A DNA stretch of 10,000 nucleotides from Actinidia chinensis (Eukaryota; Streptophyta; Magnoliopsida; Ericales; Actinidiaceae), in NCBI GenBank assembly GCA_009663005.1, contig VIGQ01002059.1, positions 12,501 to 22,500 on the forward strand, written 5' to 3'. Position 1 is the stretch's first letter. Each line of letters starts with the position of its first letter. Of this stretch, positions 1-6,532 are shown piece by piece. Below the pieces are notes generated by a model. It made no database searches, was not told where the DNA came from, and worked only from the letters and a program-made list of their open reading frames with translations. A program made the translations under genes and the position numbers.

Positions 1-430
1 CAAATTAAAATCTTCTATATCCCCTAATTTTGTTAGATCCGACCAGAGCCTAAAAGAAAAGAAATTGAAGAAAAACAAAAAATCAATTAAAATATTTCTA
101 TAAAGATGAGAAAAACAAAAGGCAAATTCAATTGGATGATTGTTATATGCTACTGAAATCCCGGTTGATCACTAGCACAAAATTAGCAAAATCAACATAT
201 GCATCAGAGAGGGATTGTTGTCAACTATAACTATAGACAGTTTGCTTAGTAACACACACACACACCCATCCCCAATTAATGCTGAAAGTTCAAAGACCTA
301 AAATTCAAGAATGAAAAGTAAGTATGACGAAATTAACAAGTGAATCAAGAAACATTAAAATCGATCATAAACATCCCCCACCAATCTAACAAAAATAAAC
401 CCACACAACTTTTTTAAACTACGAAAGGTC
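1..430. other. AT-rich intergenic segment, no gene seen
   Basis: AT-rich DNA with no reading frame of interest on either strand. The only simple repeat is a (AC) dinucleotide run of about seven units at 252-265. Nothing here resembles a transposon end, a tRNA or a recognisable promoter. It could be an intron or flank of a gene lying to the left, but no convincing exon is visible. Confidence 0.6.
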
Positions 431-431
431 G

Positions 432-530
432 TAACATATACCAAAACAACTACATAACACATTATTTGTTACTATTTAAACATACACAACCCGTAACATA
501 CACCACACCGATTATAAACATACACCACAG
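432..530 (+). repeat. Four imperfect short direct repeats, TAAACATACACCACA-like
   Basis: Related 11-16 base units lie at 432-442 (TAACATATACC), 477-491 (TAAACATACACAACC), 494-509 (TAACATACACCACACC) and 515-530 (TAAACATACACCACAG). The last three are spaced about 20 bp apart. The final unit runs into an inverted repeat, with CACAGTG at 526-532 pairing with CACTGTG at 552-558. This may be a degenerate minisatellite or a cluster of binding sites; the sequence does not decide. Confidence 0.55.
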
Positions 531-703
531 TGCAACATTTTTATGGTTATACACTGTGTACTCTAGATTTTGACAATGTGAACTACTTACTATGAACAAA
601 CAAACAGAGACCATTTCAAAACCACCACCACAACACCAAAAAACACAAACGTACCCCAACACCCCATCTCATAAAGTTTCGCACAAGAACGGATTTTCAG
701 GCA

Positions 704-739
704 CCCCCCCCCCCCCCCCCCCCAACCCCCCCCCCCCCC
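704..739 (+). repeat. Long poly-C tract (C20-AA-C14)
   Basis: Twenty C residues at 704-723 are followed by AA and fourteen C residues at 726-739. The - strand is the matching poly-G. Such tracts can form G-quadruplex or i-motif structures and are prone to replication slippage and sequencing or assembly error, so the exact length is doubtful. It sits inside a wider A/C-rich, G-poor stretch. Confidence 0.9.
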
Positions 740-880
740 AAATTCACACATCCAAACACAACCCCACAACAACAAGGCAATAACAAAGGTCTGTGATAAC
801 ATCCGAACTCGGCAACATTCCCTCTTGTTCCACCCATCCCCATCCAAATCATACAGAACCTGACTAGTTTTTTTCTCATT

Positions 881-907
881 TGGGTGTAGTCACACATCCT
901 ACACCCA
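881..907. repeat. Perfect 9-bp inverted repeat (hairpin)
   Basis: TGGGTGTAG at 881-889 is the exact reverse complement of CTACACCCA at 899-907, with a 9-base loop. It lies immediately left of the telo-box. It could form a cruciform or an RNA hairpin. No T run follows it in the way of a bacterial terminator, and such a call would not fit a plant genome. Confidence 0.5.
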
Positions 908-1230
908 CAAAACCCTAGCCCTCAACACGCGCGCCGCCCACAGCCTTCCAACACCCCCCCACTATACTACACCATAGACACAAGCATTCATGAATAACCA
1001 AATACATAAAACTGCTCAGTTTATTAATCAAGCATGTACGTAGAGGTTGTAACTTGTAAAGCGACCTTCCACCCGGAAACTGTGGCGCCCCCCGCCGACA
1101 CGCGACCGCACAGCATCGAGCCACCACCCCCCCGACCCCCCGATGAGACCCCCCGCAGCCACGGAGACAACGAGAGCACTAGACGACCGCAAAAATGACT
1201 TTTGGCGAGATTGGTAAATCTATATACAGA
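905..1230 (-). promoter_or_regulatory. GC-rich island with telo-box and - strand TATA-like site
   Basis: Seen: a telo-box AAACCCTA at 910-917 followed by GC-rich sequence with several CpG dinucleotides, a C-tract cluster, and a TATATA at 1221-1226 that reads GTATATAG on the - strand. Known: telo-boxes lie near the start sites of many plant housekeeping and translation-related genes. Inferred: the block may be a promoter and leader, possibly for a - strand transcript beginning near 1190. No downstream coding exon is visible, so this could equally be chance composition. An unannotated 5' UTR or a non-coding RNA are alternatives. Confidence 0.25.
1088..1154 (-). other. Predicted G-quadruplex cluster (G tracts on - strand)
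   Basis: On the + strand, C tracts lie at 1088-1093 (6), 1127-1133 (7), 1136-1141 (6) and 1149-1154 (6). The last three are separated by only 2 and 7 bases. The - strand therefore has closely spaced G tracts of six or more, which satisfy the usual G3 with loops of 1-7 bases pattern if the seven-base tract is split. The complementary strand could form an i-motif. Confidence 0.55.
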
Positions 1231-1239
1231 AAGAGTCAC

Positions 1240-1779
1240 GAGCAGTGAATTGTTTGGGTGAAACTATTAAGCCAGCGGGAGATTCAATTAAACAATAACA
1301 AAGATTAATGGCACATTGCCCCTAGATTTTTAGAAGGGACCTGCAGTATACTCCCCTGCAGCGGTGAATCAGAATTTGATTAATGAGGGGCCTAGAGAAC
1401 ATATTTAGATATAAAAGAGGAATAATTATTTGTTATTATAGTGACCTGTTTTTGCACTTTTTTTTTTAATTTTTTTTATATATTTTGTCATATATTATAT
1501 ATTGTTTTTAATTTCTGGCCTTTATTCGTTGGGTAGAAATCCGGTTTCTACTTTCACAGTTTCATATCTACATAGATTATGCATACTATGAATAAGTCGA
1601 CGACATCCCAAGTTTAAGCTTATTAGGGACACACAATGCACTCCTTTTTGTTTTTTAAATATGGGTTATTTGAATTCCAAAAACATATGTTGCAAACTTA
1701 TTTTGAAAAACACTAACCAAATAGAATAACTCTCTTGAAAATGGAATCCTTGAATAACATAATTTACCTACTACGAATT
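1240..1779. other. AT-rich intergenic stretch with small palindromes
   Basis: No gene is supported. An 8-bp direct repeat GATTAATG occurs at 1303-1310 and 1378-1385, each followed by CCTAGA a short distance on. A perfect 7-bp hairpin GTAGAAA/TTTCTAC lies at 1533-1551 with a 5-base loop. T-rich low-complexity sequence runs from about 1456 to 1515. Confidence 0.5.
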
Positions 1780-1881
1780 CTAAAAGGAAAAAAATGTTTC
1801 ATATGTCCCCAAAGGGCATGTTAAGAACTCATTCAATTCTGAGGCAAGGGACACCGGAAGAGGGAGGGAAAACTTCCCCAT
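1780..1881 (-). CDS. Small ORF of 33 codons, unknown, doubtful
   Basis: This - strand ATG ORF (ATG at 1881-1879, TAG at 1782-1780) begins in a good plant start context, CAAAATGGGG, and encodes 33 residues starting MGKFSLPLPV. No domain, membrane segment or family is recognisable. A perfect 10-bp palindrome ACGACGTCGT, with a GACGTC core, lies upstream at 1909-1918 and could be an ACGT-type binding site. ORFs of this length arise often by chance, so start context is the only support. Confidence 0.12.
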   Translation of the reverse strand: MGKFSLPLPVSLASELNEFLTCPLGTYETFFSF

Positions 1882-1908
1882 TTTGCCTGCCTTGAACGTT
1901 TTGACGAA

Positions 1909-1918
1909 ACGACGTCGT
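1909..1918. promoter_or_regulatory. Palindromic ACGT-core site ACGACGTCGT
   Basis: A perfect 10-bp palindrome around GACGTC, the C-box type of ACGT element bound by plant bZIP proteins. It is set in AAACGACGTCGTGT, which also resembles an AAACGACGTCGTTT-like motif found scattered in plant genomes. Whether it regulates anything here is unknown. Confidence 0.35.
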
Positions 1919-1919
1919 G

Positions 1920-2370
1920 TTTTTTTGATTCTTGTGGTGTTGATTAGTTTATTGAATGTTGATGTCGTTCATGGAACATGTCTCTGCATGGAGCTGAGTC
2001 ATGATGCAAAATTTGACTGCAGTGTCTTCTCTTGAAGTCCAATATTTGGCTATATCTCACATCTCACTTGCACTGCTGGATGTCATGTGTGGAATGGATG
2101 GATGGAATTAGTCCCAACGTTAATTAAGAACAATGTGGTAATCAAAAGGGGCTGTTATACTTTACAGTTTACACTCCCATGGTAAGACCCGAAAAAAAAA
2201 AAAAAAGTAGCGAGTGGTTCAAAATCGAGCTCATAGACTCCACATGTTTTGGATTAAAGTGCCAAACGGATGGAGTTTATTAAAATTAATAGAATGTGAA
2301 CCACACGCACTAACAAGGGTGTGTGATACAATCATTTTCCCGTAATTGTCCACACTTTAAGTACTGCTGA
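1920..2370. other. Intergenic stretch, no gene seen
   Basis: Moderately AT-rich sequence. It contains a 15-base poly-A run at 2192-2206 and a short GGAT repeat near 2094-2105. I found no pair of splice sites enclosing an open frame and no transposon termini. Confidence 0.45.
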
Positions 2371-2416
2371 AATCCCTTTACATTGTTATATTGCCCAATC
2401 TTCTACATATACATAC

Positions 2417-2503
2417 CAAAGTTATAGAATATAGAAGCCCTTCAAGGGGAGAAGAAAGCCCTGACAACAATCTGAAAGTCGACAAAGCCCAATAGAAACT
2501 CAT
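2417..2503 (-). CDS. Candidate first coding exon of unknown - strand gene
   Basis: Seen: ATG at 2503-2501 opens a 29-codon frame, beginning MSFYWALSTF and rich in Leu and Ser, that ends in phase at a plant-type donor TTTG|GTATGT (exon end 2417). The sequence upstream of the ATG on the - strand is pyrimidine-rich, like a 5' leader, and promoter-like elements lie at about 2605-2626. The hydrophobic, hydroxylated, acid-poor N terminus would suit a targeting or signal sequence, but that is inference. No second exon was found to the left. Read without splicing, the frame continues to a stop after 41 residues. A chance ORF is quite possible. Confidence 0.18.
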
Positions 2504-2599
2504 CTCCCCTTCCTTATGGTGCGCGAGGAATTTTGATAAGAAACAGGAGGAAAAAGGTGGGGGCAACGTAGACTTTTCATACCAAAATCATTACAAGTA

Positions 2600-2626
2600 T
2601 TAGTTTTATCTATAGTCCCCCACGTA
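2600..2626 (-). promoter_or_regulatory. Promoter-like TATA and ACGTG elements
   Basis: On the - strand the order is TTACGTGGGG (ACGTG core, ABRE or G-box-like, about 2617-2626), then CTATAGATAAA (TATA-like, about 2602-2612), about 100 bp before the ATG at 2503. The spacing is plausible for a plant promoter with a leader of about 70 nt. Each element alone is common by chance. Confidence 0.22.
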
Positions 2627-2681
2627 ATGGGGTTAATGAACTCGATTGTGAATCACCGGGTGCTTGTGTGGGGGTTAAAAT

Positions 2682-2894
2682 CAGTGGCGGCTCCAGAATT
2701 TTTTGTGAATGTAGCATGCACAGGTGGGAGGGCACGGGGTAAACGTGGCGTGGGTAATAGGGTCAAATATATTTCTTTTATGAATCAACTTTTTTTAAAA
2801 AATATATATAACACTAACTTCATTTTTTGGGCAACATATTCAAAATGTTAATGGGTTCAGCTGACCCCACAGCTGGTATGTGGCGCCGCTTCGG
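2682..2894. mobile_element. hAT-like MITE with CAGTGGCGGC-type termini
   Basis: The left end CAGTGGCGGCTCCAGAATT matches the CAGTGGCGGAGCCAG-type terminus of small non-autonomous elements common in plants, and the right end GGCGCCGCTTCGG is an imperfect inverted copy: GTGGCGGCTCCA against GAAGCGGCGCCA, 9 of 12 positions. Just inside the right end, TGGGTTCAGCTGACCCCA is also typical of this repeat class. The element is about 213 bp, AT-rich in the middle and has no coding capacity. Flanks GGTTAAAA and GGGTAAAG could be a decayed 8-bp target duplication, as hAT insertion would give. Assignment to hAT is inference. Confidence 0.5.
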
Positions 2895-3050
2895 GTAAAG
2901 TCTAATACCCCTTGTTAAATTCAAATTGAGAAATGTACAAAACTCACAAATATATACCTAAGTCAAAGGAGGGGAGTCATAGTGTCTAAGAAAATATAAA
3001 ACTCACATATTGGTGCAATGTTGATGGTCAAAATAGTATTGACGATGATG

Positions 3051-3140
3051 ATGGGATGAGTCGAACCAAACACCTTATCTCTCAAAACACAATGTTCCTC
3101 GCGACTCCTCACCCCTAATAGACAAGCACACCACCATAGG
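3051..3140 (-). repeat. SINE-head-like segment with Pol III boxes
   Basis: On the - strand, TTAGGGGTGAGG (3118-3107) resembles the tRNA-derived A box of plant SINEs and GGTTCGACTCAT (3067-3056) matches the B box, about 50 bases downstream. The arrangement, including the preceding GTGGTGTGCTTG, looks like the tRNA-related head of a SINE. A body and A/T-rich tail should lie to the left, toward 2930-3050, but I could not define them or any target-site duplication. A degraded tRNA fragment is the alternative. Confidence 0.33.
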
Positions 3141-3731
3141 AGAAAATAGAAAATATGTTATTCTTACAAAAAATAGGGGACATACAAAACAAATTTATCA
3201 GAATGACGTGGTGCGGGTGGTGTGGTAATTGTATTTGTAAATAAAGGATAATTTTGATGGTTTTTGTATTCAAGTGAATATATGAATTCAATAATCATTC
3301 AATAAAAATTTGTACGAAATTAGTCTGATATCGCTAATCTCTAGTAGGAGTACGATTTGTATCGTGGGAGTGTTTACAGAAAAAAGAAAAAAAAAAATTA
3401 AAAAAAAACAAATTAAGGAAAGCTTAAATCTCACCAATAATTACAAAATTAAGCGGAAAGTTAACTCTCACCAAAGTAATTATGCATGCAGGAAAAATAC
3501 GAATAATTCATATTTGAAATAAAACATTTGGGTATGCCCTATGGCCACCCAATGCTATGATAAGATTAATGTTGTTACAAATAATCACTAAAATCTAAAT
3601 AATCAAAATAAAGTTCAAAGACGCAGTGTAAAACTTTTCGATCCTCTAAATTAATAGTCCGGATCCTCATAACATTACCCATTAAAATAATAATAAAAAT
3701 CCACGAAAATAAAAAACAGTTGAAAAATTAC
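3141..3731. other. AT-rich intergenic stretch
   Basis: No gene is supported. An A-rich block at about 3378-3410, interrupted by G and T, could be an old retroposon tail but has no recognisable body attached. Small hairpins such as ACGAT/ATCGT near 3351-3364 are within chance expectation. Confidence 0.5.
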
Positions 3732-3767
3732 CTGCCAGGCTTTTATTCTGGCTCCATTTGAAGTTCT
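3732..3767 (-). CDS. Isolated exon-like microisland (36 nt)
   Basis: On the - strand TTTCAG precedes and GTAATT follows a 36-nt GC-richer segment lying between AT-rich flanks, the pattern of a plant internal exon. In phase 0 it reads RTSNGARIKAWQ. Phase 2 is also open, while phase 1 meets a stop. RIKAW loosely recalls a motif of the remorin C-terminal region, but twelve residues cannot support that name. It may be a real microexon of a long-intron transcript, a gene fragment carried in by a transposon, or coincidence. Confidence 0.22.
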
Positions 3768-4540
3768 CTGAAATCCAATCGCTTACTAGACATGTTCAAC
3801 GGTCTCATTTTTGTCATTTTCTCACCTAAACTCCATTACTTGTATTGGAAAATCAACAGAAAATATCTTATTCCGATATGAATTAATCTTGTTATAGTAT
3901 AAAAAAGTTCTTTTGTAGCTATCACCGTATGCCATCGCCTGGCCCACAAGTGAGACCGGTGCTAAATGGTGATTGTAGAGAACCATCTCCAAGGAAATAC
4001 AATCATCACCTGCATTTCACTTCATTGTGATAGTGCACAAAATTTATTTATAGATATAGATAGATATATATTCGGAAAGTGGGGTTTTATGATAAAGAAT
4101 CAATTTTTTTTAACATTACTGCTATTCTATATTTTCTTGAAAGGGGTGCTTAACCTACAAAAACGGTTAAGATATTTTTAAAAAGACGGAGGTTTTTAAG
4201 AAATTTTGCCCTAATCAAACGAAATTTACTTAAGGAAATACAAAAACGGGGGAGTGATAACTCGTATATAGTTTTATACAACCTTTCTTTACTAGTTCAT
4301 ATTTCCTTTTCTACACAGTTTTTTTACAAATACATTCAATTTTTGGTTTTTATTATGTAAAATTACAAAACAACCCTTATCTTATTACACTTGGCACCGT
4401 TTACTTGCAATTGTGTCTGTCTACTTCTTACTTTTCAAGTCAAGTGTCATTGTAGCCTTTAATTGAAGGACGGGTGAATAGAAGTAGTAGATTGTCATGT
4501 GACCTAAAAGTGTAAAAATTTGACTGACCCAATTAAAAGT
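3768..4540. other. AT-rich intergenic stretch, no gene seen
   Basis: It contains a short GATA-type run (TAGATATAGATAGATATA, about 4051-4070) and many A and T homopolymers. Short ORFs here consist mostly of Phe, Leu, Ile and Lys codons and look like translations of AT-rich DNA. No transposon end is apparent. Confidence 0.5.
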
Positions 4541-4544
4541 GAAG

Positions 4545-4552
4545 TATATAAA
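4545..4552 (+). promoter_or_regulatory. TATA box (TATATAAA)
   Basis: An exact TATATAAA lies 133 bp before the ATG of the orphan ORF at 4685, which would leave a leader of about 100 nt. Several ATGs occur between the two, which weakens the link. In DNA this AT-rich, a perfect TATA match is not rare. Confidence 0.22.
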
Positions 4553-4684
4553 ATGAGATTTTATGAAACAAGTGCAGTCCGCACGTTCTATAGACCTCAA
4601 AATTAATGACAAGGATTTGCATATAAGAATAAAAATGCAGTTGTTTTTTTTAAAAATAAAAAACCACAAAGTGTGATTCATAAA

Positions 4685-4936
4685 ATGGAGGGGGAAAAAA
4701 TGATAATATATATACCAGTCTGCCATGTGAGTTTCGGCTATGGAAGACATATTGGGAATGTGGGTGTTGAATGCCAGCGGTGGGGGGGCTATGCTGAGGG
4801 GCAGAGTGATGGTGAGTGGAGATTAGTAGCATATACCCATTTTGGACCTTTCAAAAGGCAAGTGCATTTGGGGGCTGTCCAGAAGGTAGGTCTATATGCA
4901 CATCCGTGGAGTATAATATGGCAAACCCTGTACTAA
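4685..4936 (+). CDS. Orphan ORF of 83 codons, unknown
   Basis: The ATG at 4685 lies in a good plant context (AAAATGGAG) and opens 83 codons ending TAA at 4934-4936. The segment is richer in G than its neighbours, and the protein has a normal mix of residues (several Gly, Trp, His and Tyr) unlike the Phe/Lys/Ile products of nearby frames. I see no signal peptide, transmembrane span or known motif. AAG|GTAGGT at 4883-4891 would make a good splice donor, giving a 67-codon first exon, but no acceptor was identified. It may be a young or orphan gene, an exon, or an unrecognised repeat fragment. Confidence 0.2.
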   Translation: MEGEKMIIYIPVCHVSFGYGRHIGNVGVECQRWGGYAEGQSDGEWRLVAYTHFGPFKRQVHLGAVQKVGLYAHPWSIIWQTLY

Positions 4937-5209
4937 AATAGCTTTATGAGAAAAATATAAAAAAAATATATTAAATTTTTAAAATGATTTTTACTTGAAA
5001 AAATGAATAATTTAGGAAAGGAGGTTGAATGTTGTCATTTTCAAAACGAATTTCTGAAAGTATTTTGCAAAACTGATGGTTGAAAAACGACAATCATAAA
5101 TGACAGTTTTTGGTTATTTACAAAAATTCAGGACAATTTAATTTCCGAATCATCTAACTTTAGTGGGTTGTGTGCGGCTCAAGGTGTTGCCTAATTGCAG
5201 ATTACTCAC
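4937..5209. other. AT-rich stretch, no gene seen
   Basis: Homopolymer-rich AT DNA between the orphan ORF and the 24-nt exon-like island. I see no reading frame, transposon terminus or structured element. Confidence 0.5.
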
Positions 5210-5233
5210 CTGTTGTTTCTTCCTCCCACATCC
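5210..5233 (-). CDS. Exon-like microisland (24 nt) with strong splice sites
   Basis: On the - strand a pyrimidine-rich run ending TTTTCAG precedes GGATGTGGGAGG, and the 24-nt segment ends CAG|GTGAGTAAT, a near-ideal donor. All three phases are open because it is so short. It shares strand with the 36-nt island at 3732-3767, and joining the two keeps phases 0 and 2 open. A microexon of a spliced - strand transcript is possible. A chance pair of sites is the alternative. Confidence 0.2.
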
Positions 5234-5936
5234 CTGAAAATTAAGGAGCAAGATTAAACTGATTATCAGGAAATTTGCCAAATAATTAAGGACTTGTATT
5301 AGGGCCATTGGGAAACACATTTCTGACTAAATAAAAAAAAGGGAAAATGACACTTTTTAATCCCTAACAATTTGATGAAGTTTCCTTTACACTATTCACT
5401 TCCAATCGTGTCAATCAACCCTTATATATTCGGTCAATTGTCAATGGCCCTCCTTTTGTCCATATTCTGTAAATTAAGTGACGGAGACCACATTGACAGT
5501 TACCGGAGTATCTAAAGAGTTTAGGTTGATATAATAAAAGTAAATGGTGCAGATGGAATTCAAGCAAAGCGTACGGGTTCTGCATGTTGTAATTTACCCA
5601 TTAATTAAATAAGTAAGCACACAATAGATATAGCTTGCCGTTTCATGTGGTTGCAAAATGGGGGCACCCCATTGTGTACCCTGGGATTATATACCAGACC
5701 CTGAAATTGTAAAGGTCCATTGAGGTTGGACCAAACCAATCCACTGACATTGGACACTTGTTTCCTTTGCATTTACATTTTGAAAGGATCCTTGGTGCAA
5801 TAGCTCTCAACTATCTGCGACATTACGTATGCAAAATCACATCTACATTGAAAACTAGTTGAGGTAACAAACAAAATGATATCGCCTAAACTTCATAAAC
5901 TTTTGTCAGAAATAATATGTATTACAAGGTTCATAA
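5234..5936. other. Intergenic stretch with hairpin, no gene seen
   Basis: AT-rich DNA. It holds a near-perfect 10-bp hairpin at 5654-5676 (CAAAATGGGG against CCCCATTGTG, one mismatch, 3-base loop). Positions 5343-5480 (GACACTTTTTAATCCCTAA and CAATCGTGTCAATC onward) have the feel of a degraded interspersed repeat, but I cannot assign a family. A CCAAT motif and TATATA near 5690-5745 have no gene attached. Confidence 0.45.
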
Positions 5937-6125
5937 TTTTTTTTTTAGAACCAGGTGTTCGGGACAGTTTGTGTGCACTTCGACTAATCGTGGAATCATA
6001 AAATTAATGGACGGAAAAACCTCCGGTGGCTTCATGGTTTGAAACATTTGGTTTTCGTAGGATTCAATCTTACAACCTTTAAAAAGTAGACATTTCTCTC
6101 TACTCACTCGATCAAACTCATTGAA
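5937..6125 (-). mobile_element. Degraded Au-type SINE, reverse orientation
   Basis: Seen: after a T run (5937-5946) the + strand reads GGTGTTCGGGACAGTTTG and then TGTGCACTTCGACTAATC, matching the conserved 3' body of plant Au SINEs (family form TGTCCGGGCCAGCTTGCGCGCACCTCGACTAATTCC). About 100 bases on, GGATTCAATC (6060-6069) is a B box in reverse with one base missing, and ACTCACTCGATCAA (6104-6117) is the A box in reverse. The element thus points right to left with its tRNA-like head at about 6120, and the size of about 190 bp fits the family. Transition decay at former CpG sites (GCGCGCAC to GTGTGCAC) suggests an old methylated copy. No clear target-site duplication was seen. Confidence 0.65.
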
Positions 6126-6387
6126 GATTTATCAAAACAATATGCTTACACTAAATCTGATTTTGTTCATTCACTTTCGCAAGTGATGCGAAAATACCAT
6201 TTTAAGAGTTGTTAAAACCATAAAGTATGCACAAAATTTTTGTTTAACTAATTAATCTATGTTAGATAGCTATTGGTCAACACGGTGATCAAGAAACAAA
6301 ATTATTTTTTTAACTAAATTAGGTTTTATTTATTTTTAAATTAAAAACACCCACAAAGATTCACACTATAAATTAAGGATCTTTTAC
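6126..6387. other. AT-rich spacer with overlapping hairpins
   Basis: The notable item is 6171-6193, where two perfect hairpins compete for the same bases: TCACTT-TCGC-AAGTGA and TTTCGCA-AGTGA-TGCGAAA. The rest is AT-rich with no gene seen. Confidence 0.45.
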
Positions 6388-6532
6388 CTTGACATTAATG
6401 GTTTGGAATGGCAAGGACCAGAGAAGAAATTCACGGGGTATTGTAATAAGAAGTACCACCATGGGGAACGTACAAGGGTAGGAGATGCAGACCTTCGACC
6501 AGCACATAGCCTTCCATGCATCTCAAAAACGC
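6388..6532 (-). CDS. Exon-like island (145 nt), unknown protein
   Basis: On the - strand TATATATGTGCAG precedes and GTAAAAG follows a 145-nt segment distinctly richer in G and C than its AT-rich flanks, which is how plant internal exons look. One frame (starting VFEMHGRL after two bases) is open throughout. A second is open for 33 codons before TGA and a third only after an early stop. The residues match no family I recognise. The segment contains a perfect 8-bp inverted repeat (GAGATGCA at 6482-6489, TGCATCTC at 6517-6524), so a structured non-coding RNA is an alternative. No neighbouring exon that clearly joins it was found. Confidence 0.27.

Noticed and set aside
590..897. Several overlapping frames on both strands encoding Gly-, Pro- or Val-rich peptides
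   Set aside because: They are translations of the poly-C/poly-G tract and of the A/C-rich skewed block; residue runs mirror the homopolymers.
1024..1239. - strand Gly/Arg-rich frame of about 70 codons
   Set aside because: It lacks an ATG start and its composition comes from the G-tract cluster. A coding first exon is not excluded but nothing supports it.
4421..4750. Longest - strand frame, 109 codons
   Set aside because: It overlaps the G-rich orphan ORF on the other strand and over most of its length is made of Phe, Ile, Tyr, Lys and Leu codons expected from AT-rich DNA. No motif or splice context supports it.
5343..5480. Possible interspersed repeat with GACACTTTTTAATCCCTAA-like sequence
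   Set aside because: The resemblance to plant repeats I recall is loose and no termini or target duplication could be found.
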